From Candidatus Denitrolinea symbiosum (GTDB taxonomy: Bacteria; Chloroflexota; Anaerolineae; Anaerolineales; Villigracilaceae), in the NCBI GenBank assembly GCA_017312345.1, contig BLAA01000004.1:186001-250000 (forward strand): DNA of 64,000 nt, read 5' to 3'. Of this stretch, positions 35,660 to 44,217 are shown one piece after another (within the stretch, counting starts at the first letter, position 1; each line of letters begins with the position of its first letter). Made by a program: the position numbers and the translations under genes. The notes beneath the pieces are model-generated. The model saw only the letters and a program-made list of their open reading frames with translations. It ran no database searches and was not told where the DNA came from.

Positions 35660-36038
35660 GGGAACGCCTCGCCAGGAATCGTTCGATCTGCTGGGATAGA
35701 ACGTCAATGTCAATCGGCTTTTGGATGTAGCCGTCGCAGCCCGCCTCCAGCGACCTCTCGCGGTCGCCGCGCATCACGTTGGCGGTGACGGCCACAATCG
35801 GCACCGAAGCAAAACCCGGCGTGGATTTGATCTGACTGGTCAGCGAATAACCGTCCACGTCCGGCATGTTGATGTCCATCAGGATCAAGTCGGGTTTCAC
35901 CGAATGGATCTTCTTCATGGCATCCTCGGCGTTGCTGGCTTCGGCCATGGCGTACCCTTCGGCCTCCAGCACGCGGCGGATCAGGATGCGGTTTTCGAGA
36001 TTGTCTTCCACATACAATATGACGCGTTGATTGGGCAT
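35652..36038 (-). CDS. Single-domain response regulator (DivK/CheY-like)
   Basis: This 128-residue receiver is the first gene of the sensory operon. Key residues are present: YVEDNLENRIL, phosphoacceptor in LILMDINMPDVDGYS, VAVTANVMRGDRE and YIQKPIDID. The ATG at 36036-36038 has CGGAG about 5 nt ahead and matches the usual domain start, so I prefer it to a start 20 codons upstream. No output domain is seen. A tRNA terminator upstream shields the operon from read-through. Confidence 0.92.
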   Translation of the reverse strand: MPNQRVILYVEDNLENRILIRRVLEAEGYAMAEASNAEDAMKKIHSVKPDLILMDINMPDVDGYSLTSQIKSTPGFASVPIVAVTANVMRGDRERSLEAGCDGYIQKPIDIDVLSQQIERFLARRSHD

Positions 36039-36053
36039 GGCAACTCCGATGCG

Positions 36054-36059
36054 ATTGTA
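36054..36059 (-). promoter_or_regulatory. Candidate -10 of the sensory operon
   Basis: TACAAT on the minus strand lies 15 nt before the first ATG of the operon, leaving room for the CGGAG ribosome site. The only -35-like match is a weak TTATGA about 19 nt further upstream. The whole promoter must fit in the roughly 60 nt between this gene and the tRNA terminator. Confidence 0.4.
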
Positions 36060-36098
36060 ACTGTCGGATAAAATTTTTTCATAACAGCACCCTTGCAA

Positions 36099-36127
36099 AA
36101 CAAAAACGCCGAGAACTCTCGGCGTTT
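36099..36127 (-). terminator. Rho-independent terminator of tRNA-Gly
   Basis: AACGCCGAG and CTCGGCGTT pair exactly around a 4-nt loop (36105-36126) and on the minus strand are followed by TTTGTTTT. It starts 2 nt after the 3' end of the tRNA and ends its transcript before the sensory operon. Confidence 0.85.
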
Positions 36128-36128
36128 G

Positions 36129-36200
36129 AGCGGGTGATGGGACTCGAACCCACGATATCTTGCTTGGGAAGCAAGCGTTCTACCACTGAACTACACCCGC
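36129..36200 (-). tRNA. tRNA-Gly (anticodon CCC)
   Basis: The 72-nt cloverleaf has a perfect 7-bp acceptor stem (GCGGGTG with CACCCGC), D arm TAGTTCAGTGGTAGAACG, anticodon stem CTTGC/GCAAG with loop TTCCCAA (anticodon CCC), and T loop TTCGAGT closed by GTGGG/CCCAT with one G-U pair. The discriminator base is U as I align it, and no CCA is encoded. It has its own extended -10 promoter and terminator. Confidence 0.95.
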
Positions 36201-36211
36201 TTGTGGGCAAA

Positions 36212-36220
36212 ATTATAGCA
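36212..36220 (-). promoter_or_regulatory. Extended -10 promoter of tRNA-Gly
   Basis: TGC-TATAAT on the minus strand lies 11 nt before the mature tRNA 5' end. Immediately upstream is a small inverted repeat (AGAAACC/GGTTTCT, 36222-36236), which may instead act as a weak stop signal for the polyprenyl synthase gene ending at 36248. Confidence 0.6.
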
Positions 36221-36247
36221 GAGAAACCGGGTTTCTGGCAGTTTTTT

Positions 36248-37246
36248 TTAAGCGCCGCGCTGGAGCAGTTTATCTGCCAGCGACTTTAACGCCTCGCCCG
36301 CTTCGCCCTGCGGATTTGCGACTCGCAGACTCTCCAGCGCGAGATCGGTCATCTGCCGCGCCGCCTCCTGCGCGGACCTTCGAGCGGACTCCGCTTCGAG
36401 GAGCGCTGCCGCCGCCCGCACCTCCTCCGCCCGGATCGGCCCGCGCTGCCAGTGCCGAGCGAACTCGCCGTTCTTCTCCAACCCGAACAGCACGGGCAGG
36501 GACTTCTTGCCTTCCACCAGGTCGCCCGCGGCGGATTTCCCCGTCAGCGCCTCGTCGCCCCAGATGCCGAGGATGTCATCCTGGACCTGAAAGGCGAGGC
36601 CGAGGTAATGCCCGAAGGCGCGGTAGGCTTCCTGGCGCGCCGCGTCCGCGCCGCCGAGCAACGCGCCGAGCTGACAGCAGGCCGCGATCAGCGCGGCGGT
36701 CTTCCCGCCGACCATCGGCCAGTAATCGTCCACGGCGAGATCGGCGCGGTCTTCGTAGGAGATGTCGAGGAACTGGCCGCGCGTCAGGTCGAGGCAGGCG
36801 TGTTGAAGAATGGTCGCGGCGCGGATAACGATCGGGGCGGGGTAGTCCGCTTCGAGGTCGGCGAGAGCGAGGTTCGCGAGGATGAACATCCCGTCGCCCG
36901 CGTTGATCCCCTGGGCGAGTCCCCACTTCTTCCAGACGGTCGTCCGCCCGCGGCGCTTGTCGCTGTTGTCTTCGATGTCGTCGTGGAGGAGGGAGAAGTT
37001 ATGGACGAGTTCCACCGCGGCCGCGGCGGGAAGCGCCGGGCGCCAGTCCGCGCCGCAGGAGGCGGCGGCGAGCAGGACCAGCAGCGGGCGGACGCGCTTG
37101 CCTGTGGCTTCGGGGCCCGCGCCTTCGCCCGTCCAGCCCATGTGGTAGGCGAGCATTTCGTGGAAGGGACGGGTGCGCGGCTCGTCGAGGCGGGCGACCT
37201 GCTTTTGAAGTTCGGTCTCGATGGCGGAGAGGAGGTTGGGGAGCAT
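36248..37246 (-). CDS. Polyprenyl (geranylgeranyl/farnesyl-type) diphosphate synthase
   Basis: This 332-residue isoprenyl chain elongase carries the first Asp-rich motif in LLHDDIEDNSDKRRGRTTVW and the second in FQVQDDILGIWGDEALTGK. It condenses isopentenyl diphosphate with allylic diphosphates for carriers, quinones or lipids; product length cannot be fixed by eye. GKRVRPLLVLLAAA is the usual N-terminal signature. The frame is open upstream through arginine-rich shadow, so I start at the ATG at 37244-37246 (MLPNLLSAIETELQ). The HAD hydrolase gene lies 50 nt upstream on the same strand. Confidence 0.92.
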   Translation of the reverse strand: MLPNLLSAIETELQKQVARLDEPRTRPFHEMLAYHMGWTGEGAGPEATGKRVRPLLVLLAAASCGADWRPALPAAAAVELVHNFSLLHDDIEDNSDKRRGRTTVWKKWGLAQGINAGDGMFILANLALADLEADYPAPIVIRAATILQHACLDLTRGQFLDISYEDRADLAVDDYWPMVGGKTAALIAACCQLGALLGGADAARQEAYRAFGHYLGLAFQVQDDILGIWGDEALTGKSAAGDLVEGKKSLPVLFGLEKNGEFARHWQRGPIRAEEVRAAAALLEAESARRSAQEAARQMTDLALESLRVANPQGEAGEALKSLADKLLQRGA

Positions 37247-37296
37247 GGGATTGGTTGGGGTGATTTTATTATGAAAAGCCCGCGCGGGGAAGTTTG

Positions 37297-37905
37297 TTAG
37301 AGGACGCCCATCTGTTTCAGTTCGTCCTCCAGTTGGCGCGGCGACTGAAAGTGGACGGACGCGATCCCCAGCCCGCGCGCGGCCTCGACGTTCGGCAGCG
37401 CGTCGTCTATGAAGACGACTTCGTCGGCGGGACGTTCCATGCCTTGCAGCGCCAGCCGATAGGCTCGCGGGTCTGGCTTGTTGACCCCGAGTCGGCTGGA
37501 CATGAAGATTTCGTCGAACAGGGCGAGGAAGGGATGGGCCTGTTGAGCCTGCGGGAATTTTTCGTGCGAGACGTTGCTTAAGATGTAAAGCGGATGTCCC
37601 GCCCGCTTCAACCTGCGGACGATGGCAACGCTTCCCTCGATGGGTTCGCGGACGGTCTCCAGCCAGCGCTCGTCCCAGAGACGGAAGAGATGCGCGTACT
37701 GCGGGTATTGCGCGGAGGCGCGCGCCACGCCTTCGGAGAACGGGAGTCCGCCGTCCATGAGCGCGTTCCATTCGAAGAAACGGATCTCCTTGAGAAACGC
37801 GTCCACCGCCGCGGGGGAGGGGAAGTGCGCGTCGAAGATGTTGTGCATGTCCCACCTGACGAGGACGTTGCCAAAGTCGAAGAGGAAGGCGAAATTCTTT
37901 TTCAT
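37297..37905 (-). CDS. HAD-superfamily hydrolase
   Basis: The 202-residue protein has HAD motif I in FLFDFGNVLVRWD (nucleophile Asp, with Asn in place of the usual second Asp, as in YihX-type sugar phosphatases), motif II in LYILSNVSHEKF, the motif III lysine in GVNKPDPRAY and motif IV in VVFIDDALPNVEAARG. A small helical cap lies between motifs I and II. It is probably a small-molecule phosphatase. Its start overlaps the metallophosphoesterase stop by 4 nt, so the two are coupled. Confidence 0.9.
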   Translation of the reverse strand: MKKNFAFLFDFGNVLVRWDMHNIFDAHFPSPAAVDAFLKEIRFFEWNALMDGGLPFSEGVARASAQYPQYAHLFRLWDERWLETVREPIEGSVAIVRRLKRAGHPLYILSNVSHEKFPQAQQAHPFLALFDEIFMSSRLGVNKPDPRAYRLALQGMERPADEVVFIDDALPNVEAARGLGIASVHFQSPRQLEDELKQMGVL

Positions 37906-38795
37906 GCGGGTTCGAGGATGTAGATGGTAATTTCGGGACGACAGTTAAAGCGCGCGTTGACGGTCGTCACGCCGACGCCGCGGTTGGTGTAGAGTAACAT
38001 GCCGTTGACGTTGTAAAGTCCGCTGGGATATTTCTTTCCCATTTCGGGGAGGATCGGCGGCCCGATGAGCGGGATGTCAACCTGCCCGCCGTGCGTGTGA
38101 CCCGAAATTTGCAGGCCGAAACGTCCCGTCGCCGCGCTGACGTCGGCGAAGTCGGGTTCGTGCGCCAGGAGGATGGCGGGCGCGCCGTCCCTCGGCAGGG
38201 CGTTCAGAACCTCGTCGAAGCGGCCAGCTTTTTCGAGGACGTCGTCCACGGCCGCGATGTGAAGTTTGGCGTCGCCGCGCTGGACGGTGTAGACCGTGTT
38301 CCGCAGGACGGTCACGCCAGCGTCGGTCAGCGCTTGCTCTATCCATTCGGGGTTGACGCGGTGATCGTGGTTACCGAGGATCGCCACAGTCGGGCAGGCG
38401 CGCGGCAGGGACGCGAAGGAAGTACGGATGACGTCCAGATTTTCCGCATAGGTTTCCCATACATTGGGGCGTCCGTATGGGTGATATTCGAGATAATCGC
38501 CAGTCAGGGCAATCAGGTCTGGGGACTGTTCCAGCGTCAATGCGACGATCTGGTCCAACCGCTCTTTGTTGATCCACTGTCCCAGATGGAAATCGCTGAC
38601 TTGTGCCAGCCTGAATCCCTTGAAGGCGGGGTCGAGACGGGGTAATTTTACGGGTAAGTCCGTGATTTCGATCCAATCCATTTCCACTTCCGTGCTGTAT
38701 GTGTAGCCCAGTACCTCAAGCGCGGCGACTTGAAGCGATATGACTTCGAGCAATCTGAGAAAATCCCTCCGCGAAATTTTCTTTCTGTCTTTCAT
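37902..38795 (-). CDS. Metallophosphoesterase with Tat-like signal (YkuE-like)
   Basis: This 297-residue calcineurin-fold phosphoesterase begins with a twin-arginine motif (KKISRRDFLRLLEVI), implying folded export. The hydrophobic stretch behind it is modest and no clear cleavage site is visible. Metal-site motifs are in order: AQVSDFHLGQ, LIALTGDYLEYH, AILGNHDHRVN, LLAHEPDF and ISGHTHGGQVD. Relatives act on the outer membrane face on lipid or nucleotide phosphates; the substrate here is unknown. Its last 4 nt overlap the HAD hydrolase gene. Confidence 0.9.
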   Translation of the reverse strand: MKDRKKISRRDFLRLLEVISLQVAALEVLGYTYSTEVEMDWIEITDLPVKLPRLDPAFKGFRLAQVSDFHLGQWINKERLDQIVALTLEQSPDLIALTGDYLEYHPYGRPNVWETYAENLDVIRTSFASLPRACPTVAILGNHDHRVNPEWIEQALTDAGVTVLRNTVYTVQRGDAKLHIAAVDDVLEKAGRFDEVLNALPRDGAPAILLAHEPDFADVSAATGRFGLQISGHTHGGQVDIPLIGPPILPEMGKKYPSGLYNVNGMLLYTNRGVGVTTVNARFNCRPEITIYILEPA

Positions 38796-39020
38796 CTAAC
38801 CTCTTGCAGCAATTATTTCGACGTTGGAGAACGTCTCTTACGCGAGGCGGATTACGCGTCCCTCAGCGCGCATTTGCAAGAAGCCTGTTTGGACAATTAT
38901 ACACGGGCGGATGGCCGCCATGAAACGCATCAGACGCAGTTCGGGCTGACAGTCCAACTTGCGGCTCTGCGCGTAGCCAGGATAATGAATGCCAATGGAG
39001 TGATTCATTTTCAACCGTAG

Positions 39021-39026
39021 TATCAT
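39021..39026 (+). promoter_or_regulatory. -10 box before murI, probable leaderless start
   Basis: TATCAT (one mismatch to consensus) lies 7 nt before the murI ATG, and no ribosome site is seen between them. The rest of the 238-nt gap holds only weak, overlapping reading frames that I do not support as genes. Confidence 0.45.
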
Positions 39027-39033
39027 TGGTTTC

Positions 39034-39870
39034 ATGTCATCCACCAATCCCATCGGCGTATTCGACTCGGGCGTGGGCGGACTGTCCGTGCTGCGCGCGA
39101 TGCGGGCGTTGATGCCCAACGAGGACGTGATCTTCTTCGGCGACCAGGGACACGTGCCGTACGGGCCGCGTCCGCTGGAGGAGGTGCGCGCCTTCTCGGT
39201 CGCCATCACGCGCTGGTTGTTGGACGAGGGCGCGAAGTTGATCGTGGTGGCGTGCAACACCGCGTCCGCGGCGGCGCTGAAGTATCTGCGAGAGACCTTT
39301 CCTGACGTGAAATTCGTGGGGATGGAGCCAGCCGTCAAACCCGCGGCGGAGACGACGCGCACGGGCAGGGTGGGCGTCCTCGCCACGCCCGCGACATTTC
39401 AGGGCGCGCTGTACGCCTCGGTGGTGGAGAGATTCGCGAACGGCGTCACGCTGCTGCAGGATACCTGTCCCGGCTTGGTGCAGGAGATCGAGAAGGGAAA
39501 TTTGGACGGCGAGGCAACGCGCCGCATTTTGGATGCGGCGCTGGGGCCGATGCTGGAGAGGAACATTGACACGGTGGTGCTGGGATGTACGCACTACCCG
39601 TTCGTGATCCCGCTCATCGAGCGGATTTGCGGAGATTCGGTTCGGGTGATCGACCCGGCCCCGGCGGCAGCGCGGCAGGCCGAACGTCTGCTGGAGGCGG
39701 GCGGGACGCGGAACCCGTCCGCGCGGCGCGGCCGCGTCCAGTTCTACACGTCGGGCGACGCGGCGGCGGTCGAGTCGCTGTTGCCGAAGTTGTTGGGGGA
39801 GTCGGGGACGGTCGAGCGGTTGGTTTGGACGGGGGAGTCGCCGGGCGTTTTGCGAAGGCCGAACTTTTAA
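39034..39870 (+). CDS. murI: Glutamate racemase
   Basis: MurI supplies D-glutamate for peptidoglycan. The 278-residue protein has the N-terminal IGVFDSGVGGLSVLRAM, the first catalytic cysteine in LIVVACNTASAAALKYL and the second in VVLGCTHYPFVIP, plus VGVLATPATFQGALY. Length and motifs are typical. It is transcribed alone on the plus strand, divergent from the phosphoesterase unit. A TATCAT box 7 nt before the ATG suggests a leaderless mRNA. Confidence 0.96.
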   Translation: MSSTNPIGVFDSGVGGLSVLRAMRALMPNEDVIFFGDQGHVPYGPRPLEEVRAFSVAITRWLLDEGAKLIVVACNTASAAALKYLRETFPDVKFVGMEPAVKPAAETTRTGRVGVLATPATFQGALYASVVERFANGVTLLQDTCPGLVQEIEKGNLDGEATRRILDAALGPMLERNIDTVVLGCTHYPFVIPLIERICGDSVRVIDPAPAAARQAERLLEAGGTRNPSARRGRVQFYTSGDAAAVESLLPKLLGESGTVERLVWTGESPGVLRRPNF

Positions 39871-39917
39871 TTTGCCTTTTCGATTGGAAAGCCGTTACAT
39901 TTGTTGAAACGATCTTC

Positions 39918-40045
39918 AGCGCGAATGTCGCGAATAACGTGAATGAGGCGAATTGTTAAATCCTTTTTTGGACGCGGATTTCACGGAAAAACCCAAAGAA
40001 AAATCCGTGTACTTAAGAAGAACCTATTCGCGCATTCGCGTTAAA
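39918..40045. repeat. Intergenic composite of two dispersed repeat types
   Basis: Two repeat kinds are nested here. The outer arms are GCGAAT-rich (for example GCGCGAATGTCGCGAATAAC near 39918 and its inverse ATTCGCGCATTCGCGTT at 40025-40041). The inner part (39971-40019) runs from GACGCGGATTTCACGGA to AAATCCGTGTACTTAAGAA. The inner type recurs at 57724-57800, and the outer type at 44661-44750 and 50999-51068. It fills the gap between the convergent murI and carboxylase genes. Confidence 0.7.
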
Positions 40046-40065
40046 AATTTTTGTCTCGTGATCCC

Positions 40066-40563
40066 TCACTGAACGCTGAGCAGAGCCTGTCTCTGTTCCA
40101 CCGTCTCGCCCTGCTTCACGCGGATTCTCCCCACCGTCCCGTCTTTGGGCGATTTCAATTCGTTCTGCATCTTCATGGACTCGAGGATGACCAGCGTCTG
40201 TCCCTTTTTTACCGGGTCGCCCTCGTTGACGGGGATCGCGACGATCAGCCCGGGCATCGGCGCTTTGAGATGGTATTCGCCTGATTCGGCGACTCGGCCT
40301 CCCGCCGCGGCGCGCAGGCGCTTCTCGCGTTCGTCCTCGACGGTGAGATTGTACTGCCGTCCGCGCGTCAACACCTGCCAGCCTTCCTCCGTCTCGTAGA
40401 CGTAGGATTCGTACGACTTCCCGTCAATGATCATCGAGTAGACCGGCTGCCCGTTGACGGAAACGAAGTCCACTTCCAGCAGGCGTCCGTTCACCGAGAC
40501 GTGATGCTCGTCCGTGATCTCGATCAGGTATTCTTTTCCGTCCAGCGTGGTAATGTATTTCAT
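40066..40563 (-). CDS. Biotin carboxyl carrier subunit of acyl-CoA carboxylase
   Basis: The 165-residue protein ends in a biotinyl domain with the attachment lysine in VILESMKMQNELKSP, preceded by the usual APMPGLIV half-motif. Its N-terminal 90 residues are a beta-rich extension typical of the acyl-CoA (propionyl-type) carboxylase carriers that pair with separate biotin carboxylase and transferase chains. It is the last gene of the carboxylase operon, 22 nt after the biotin carboxylase. The acyl substrate cannot be fixed from sequence by eye. Confidence 0.92.
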   Translation of the reverse strand: MKYITTLDGKEYLIEITDEHHVSVNGRLLEVDFVSVNGQPVYSMIIDGKSYESYVYETEEGWQVLTRGRQYNLTVEDEREKRLRAAAGGRVAESGEYHLKAPMPGLIVAIPVNEGDPVKKGQTLVILESMKMQNELKSPKDGTVGRIRVKQGETVEQRQALLSVQ

Positions 40564-40585
40564 CGTTCACCTAAAGCCTGGGACC

Positions 40586-42094
40586 TCATCGGTTCATCCT
40601 TTCCCAGCGTCCCACCCATTTCCAGTTGCTGGCGTCGCGCGCCCCGCGGCGCACGATCTGCGCGGAACGTTCCGCCTGCTGGTGCGCCACGAGCGTCCCC
40701 AAAATGGCCGCGATCTCAGGGAAGTAATCCTTGTTCTCCGCCAGGCTGTCCATCGAGAAACGCTCCTCGACAAAGCGGGTGTCGTATTGCCCCGCCAGGA
40801 AGCGCGTCGAGTCCATCAAACTCTGGTGGAAGGGGATGTTCGTCCGCACGCCGACGATGCGATATTCCTCCAGCGCGCGGCGCATTCGCAGGATAGCCTG
40901 TCCCCGCGTCTCGCCCCACACGACGAGTTTCGCGATCATCGGGTCGTAATAGGGCGTGATCTCGAAGCCGGGAAAGACGCCCGTGTCCACGCGGATGCCT
41001 GGGCCGGTGGGCAGGATCACCTGCGAGACGCGTCCTGTGGATGGCAGGAAGCCGTTGTACGGGTCCTCGGCGTTGATGCGGCACTCGATGGATGCGCCCG
41101 ACATGTTGACGTCTTCCTGCTTGTAACTCAGCGCGCGCCCGCGCGCGATGCGGATCTGCTCCTTCACGATGTCAATGCCCGTCACCATCTCAGTGATGGG
41201 ATGCTCCACCTGCAGGCGCGTGTTCATTTCGAGGAAATAAAAATTCTCGTCCTTGTCGAGCAGAAATTCGATGGTTCCGGCGTTGAGATAGTCCACCGAT
41301 TGCGCGGCCTTCACGGCCACCGCGCCCATGCGCGCCCGCAGTTCGTCGTCCATCGCGGGGGAGGGCGTTTCCTCCACCAGTTTTTGATGACGCCGCTGCA
41401 GCGAGCAATCGCGCTCGCCGAGGTGGATGACGTTCCCCTGCCCGTCGGCCAGGATCTGGAATTCGATGTGCCGCGCGCCCTTGACCAGCTTCTCGAGGTA
41501 GACGTTCCCGTCCCCGAACGCGGACTCGGCCTCGCGTCGCGCCGACATCAGGAGGGCGGGCATCTCCTCGAGAGAGCGTACCTCCCGCATGCCTTTTCCG
41601 CCGCCGCCCGCCGTGGCTTTGATCAGCAGCGGGAAGCCGATCTTCGGCGCGAGCGCCAGCAGGTCTTCGTTCGAGAGATTCCCGACATCCTCCGTCCCAG
41701 GGACGACCTGCACCCCCGCTTTGACGACCGTCGAGCGCGCCACGCCCTTATCGCCCATGGCCGCGATCGCGGACGGTTTCGGGCCGATGAAGGCGATCCC
41801 CTCGTCGGCGCAGGCCTGGGCGAAATCTTCGCGCTCCGCGAGGAATCCGTAGCCGGGATGCACCGCGTCCGCGCCCGACTTGCGGACGATGTCCATGATT
41901 TTATCGAGGCGCAGATAGGACTCGCGCGAAGGCGCGGGACCGAGCAGGTAGGCCTCGTCCGCGTAACGGACGTGCAGCGCCTGGCGGTCCGCTTCGGAGT
42001 AGACGGCCACTGTGTCCACGCCCAGCTCGCGGCAGGCGCGGATGATGCGGACGGCGATCTCGCCTCGGTTTGCGACTAAAACTTTGTTGACCAT
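40586..42094 (-). CDS. accC: Biotin carboxylase subunit of acyl-CoA carboxylase
   Basis: This 502-residue ATP-grasp enzyme carboxylates biotin with ATP and bicarbonate. Landmarks: VLVANRGEIAVRIIRACREL, HPGYGFLAER, the ATP loop TAGGGGKGMR, IQILADG-type strands (HIEFQILADGQGNVIHLGER), FLEMNTRLQVEHPITEMVTG and EDPYNGFLPSTG. Length is slightly above the 450 of stand-alone AccC, as in acyl-CoA carboxylases. ACGGAG precedes the ATG. It lies between the transferase (54 nt upstream) and the carrier gene. Confidence 0.95.
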   Translation of the reverse strand: MVNKVLVANRGEIAVRIIRACRELGVDTVAVYSEADRQALHVRYADEAYLLGPAPSRESYLRLDKIMDIVRKSGADAVHPGYGFLAEREDFAQACADEGIAFIGPKPSAIAAMGDKGVARSTVVKAGVQVVPGTEDVGNLSNEDLLALAPKIGFPLLIKATAGGGGKGMREVRSLEEMPALLMSARREAESAFGDGNVYLEKLVKGARHIEFQILADGQGNVIHLGERDCSLQRRHQKLVEETPSPAMDDELRARMGAVAVKAAQSVDYLNAGTIEFLLDKDENFYFLEMNTRLQVEHPITEMVTGIDIVKEQIRIARGRALSYKQEDVNMSGASIECRINAEDPYNGFLPSTGRVSQVILPTGPGIRVDTGVFPGFEITPYYDPMIAKLVVWGETRGQAILRMRRALEEYRIVGVRTNIPFHQSLMDSTRFLAGQYDTRFVEERFSMDSLAENKDYFPEIAAILGTLVAHQQAERSAQIVRRGARDASNWKWVGRWERMNR

Positions 42095-42148
42095 GTTGCT
42101 CCGTGTGGGTCGGGTATCAGGTATCAGACGCCGTGGAATACGTGACGC

Positions 42149-43699
42149 CTAAAGGGGGATATTCCCATGCTTCTTGGCCGGGTTGCCGTCGCGCTTGTTG
42201 CTCAGCATTTCCAGCGCGTTGATGAGGCGTGGACGGGTCTCCTTCGGTTCGATCACGTCGTCGAGATAGCCTCGCTCCGCCGCGATGTATGGGTTGGCGA
42301 ATTTCTCGCGATACTCCGCCACCAGTTCCGCTTTGCGCTTCACGGGGTCTTTGGCTTTGTCCAGTTCCTTGCGGAAGATGATGCTCACCGCGCCGTCGGG
42401 TCCCATCACCGCCAGTTCGGCGGTCGGCCAGGCCAGGTTCACGTCGCCGCGGATGTGTTTGCTCGACATGACGCAGTACGCGCCGCCGTACGCCTTGCGC
42501 GTCACCACGGTCAACTTTGGGACGGTCGCTTCGCAGTAGGCGTAGAGCAGTTTCGCGCCCGAGCGGATGATGCCGCCGTGCTCCTGCACCGTGCCGGGGA
42601 GGAAGCCCGGGACGTCCTCGAACGTGACGATCGGGATGTTGAACGAATCGCAGACGCGGACGAAGCGCGCCCCCTTCTCCGACGCGTCGATGTCCAGCAC
42701 GCCCGCGAGGACGGCGGGCTGGTTCGCCACGATCCCGACCGAGTGCCCGCCCAGGCGCGCGAACCCGACGACGATGTTCTGCGCGAAGTTTTCGTGGATC
42801 TCGAAGAACTGTCCGCCATCCACCACCGCGCGGATCACTTCCTTGATGTCGTAGGGTTTGCCCGGGTCTTCGGGGATGAGGTTATCGAGCGCGTCGTCCA
42901 TGCGCAGGGGATTGTCGCCGAGGTCCATGAAAGGCGGGTCTTCCATGTTGTTTTGCGGAAGGTAGCCCAGCAGTTTGCGGATGAGATAGAGCGTATCCGC
43001 TTCGGAATCCGCCGCGACGTGGCACACGCCCGATTTTTCCGAGTGGACGCTCGCGCCGCCCAGGTCTTCGAAGGAGACTTCCTCGTGCGTGACGGATTTG
43101 ACCACGTCGGGCCCGGTCACGAACATGTACGAGGAGCCGCGCACCATGAAGATGAAGTCGGTCAGCGCGGGGGAGTAGACCGCGCCGCCCGCGCAGGGTC
43201 CCATGATGGCGGAAATCTGCGGGATGACGCCCGAAGCCAGCGTGTTCTTAAGGAAGATGTCCGCGTAGCCCGCGAGGGAGACGACGCCCTCCTGGATGCG
43301 CGCCCCGCCTGAGTCGTTCAACCCGATCACGGGCGCGCCGTTCTTCATCGCCATGTCCATGATCTTGCAAATCTTCTCCGCGTGGACCTCTCCCAGGCTG
43401 CCGCCGAGGACGGTGAAATCCTGCGAGAAGACGTAGACGAGGCGGCCCTCGATGGTGCCCCAGCCCGTCACGACCGAATCGCCGGGGAAGACCTGCTGGT
43501 CGAGGCCGAAGTCGTCGGTGCGGTGGACGATGAAGGCGTCCACTTCGCGGAAGGAGCCTTTGTCGAGCAGCAGGTCAATGCGTTCGCGCGCGGTGAGACG
43601 TCCCTTTTTGTGCTGGGCTTCGATGCGTTCCGTCCCGCCGCCGAGGTGAGACTGGGTCTTGCGTTTACGCAGATCTTGTATCTGGGTCTGTCTGGTCAT
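42149..43699 (-). CDS. Acyl-CoA carboxyltransferase subunit (PccB/MmdA-like)
   Basis: The 516-residue transferase moves the carboxyl group from biotin to an acyl-CoA, most likely propionyl-CoA. N half: [40 protein letters not shown] and the oxyanion loop [15 protein letters not shown] half: [35 protein letters not shown] and the closing [12 protein letters not shown] methylmalonyl-CoA decarboxylase role is possible, but the adjacent biotin carboxylase favours a carboxylase. It is the first gene of the three-gene unit, with AAAGAGAG before its ATG. Confidence 0.94.
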   Translation of the reverse strand: MTRQTQIQDLRKRKTQSHLGGGTERIEAQHKKGRLTARERIDLLLDKGSFREVDAFIVHRTDDFGLDQQVFPGDSVVTGWGTIEGRLVYVFSQDFTVLGGSLGEVHAEKICKIMDMAMKNGAPVIGLNDSGGARIQEGVVSLAGYADIFLKNTLASGVIPQISAIMGPCAGGAVYSPALTDFIFMVRGSSYMFVTGPDVVKSVTHEEVSFEDLGGASVHSEKSGVCHVAADSEADTLYLIRKLLGYLPQNNMEDPPFMDLGDNPLRMDDALDNLIPEDPGKPYDIKEVIRAVVDGGQFFEIHENFAQNIVVGFARLGGHSVGIVANQPAVLAGVLDIDASEKGARFVRVCDSFNIPIVTFEDVPGFLPGTVQEHGGIIRSGAKLLYAYCEATVPKLTVVTRKAYGGAYCVMSSKHIRGDVNLAWPTAELAVMGPDGAVSIIFRKELDKAKDPVKRKAELVAEYREKFANPYIAAERGYLDDVIEPKETRPRLINALEMLSNKRDGNPAKKHGNIPL

Positions 43700-43821
43700 G
43701 GGTCTCTCTTTGAGTTTGATTTTTTCGGAGCGCGGATTTTAAGTGGTTGATCGTAAGCGTTTGGAAATCCATCTGCATAGTCGGCGTTCTCTTACGCATG
43801 GAGGCTGTGGGACGAATTACT

Positions 43822-44217
43822 CTACGGATTGCCGAACCACTTTCGCGCTTTCTTGTTGAGCAATGCCATGCAGAGAATTGCCAGGAGCGTCAGCGTCGCG
43901 GCGAGGGCGAACGGTCCGTTGGGCTGCGGTTGTTGCAGGAGGAGCCGGTCGAGCCACCACCACGCCGCGTAGCCGAGGAAGTAGGCCAGGGCGAAGAGAC
44001 GGGCGCGGACGCTCCGGCGGCGGAAAAGGTCGAAGAGGACGAGTCCGCCCAGGGTCCAGATGGCGGCGGTGACGGCGATGTATATCGGGCCGGGCCGCGG
44101 CGCGAAGTCCGCCAGCGTGTCCCAATCCGCAATGGAGGCGTAAAGGCGGACGGCGTTCCATGCTGTAAGGCATAACACCATGAACAGCAAAGTGGTTACA
44201 GCGCCGGGACGTTTCAT
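43822..44217 (-). CDS. Four-helix membrane protein of unknown function
   Basis: The 131-residue protein has four membrane helices, about 6-24, 45-64, 74-92 and 103-120, with a basic end (LLNKKARKWFGNP). I do not recognise the family. Its start at 44215-44217 overlaps the glycosyltransferase stop as ATGA, so it is coupled to that gene and may help the glycan pathway. The in-frame extension upstream is not convincing. Confidence 0.7.
   Translation of the reverse strand: MKRPGAVTTLLFMVLCLTAWNAVRLYASIADWDTLADFAPRPGPIYIAVTAAIWTLGGLVLFDLFRRRSVRARLFALAYFLGYAAWWWLDRLLLQQPQPNGPFALAATLTLLAILCMALLNKKARKWFGNP

Noticed and set aside
38730..39386. Small frames on both strands between the phosphoesterase and murI
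   Set aside because: They overlap real genes, lack start signals and have no recognisable motif.
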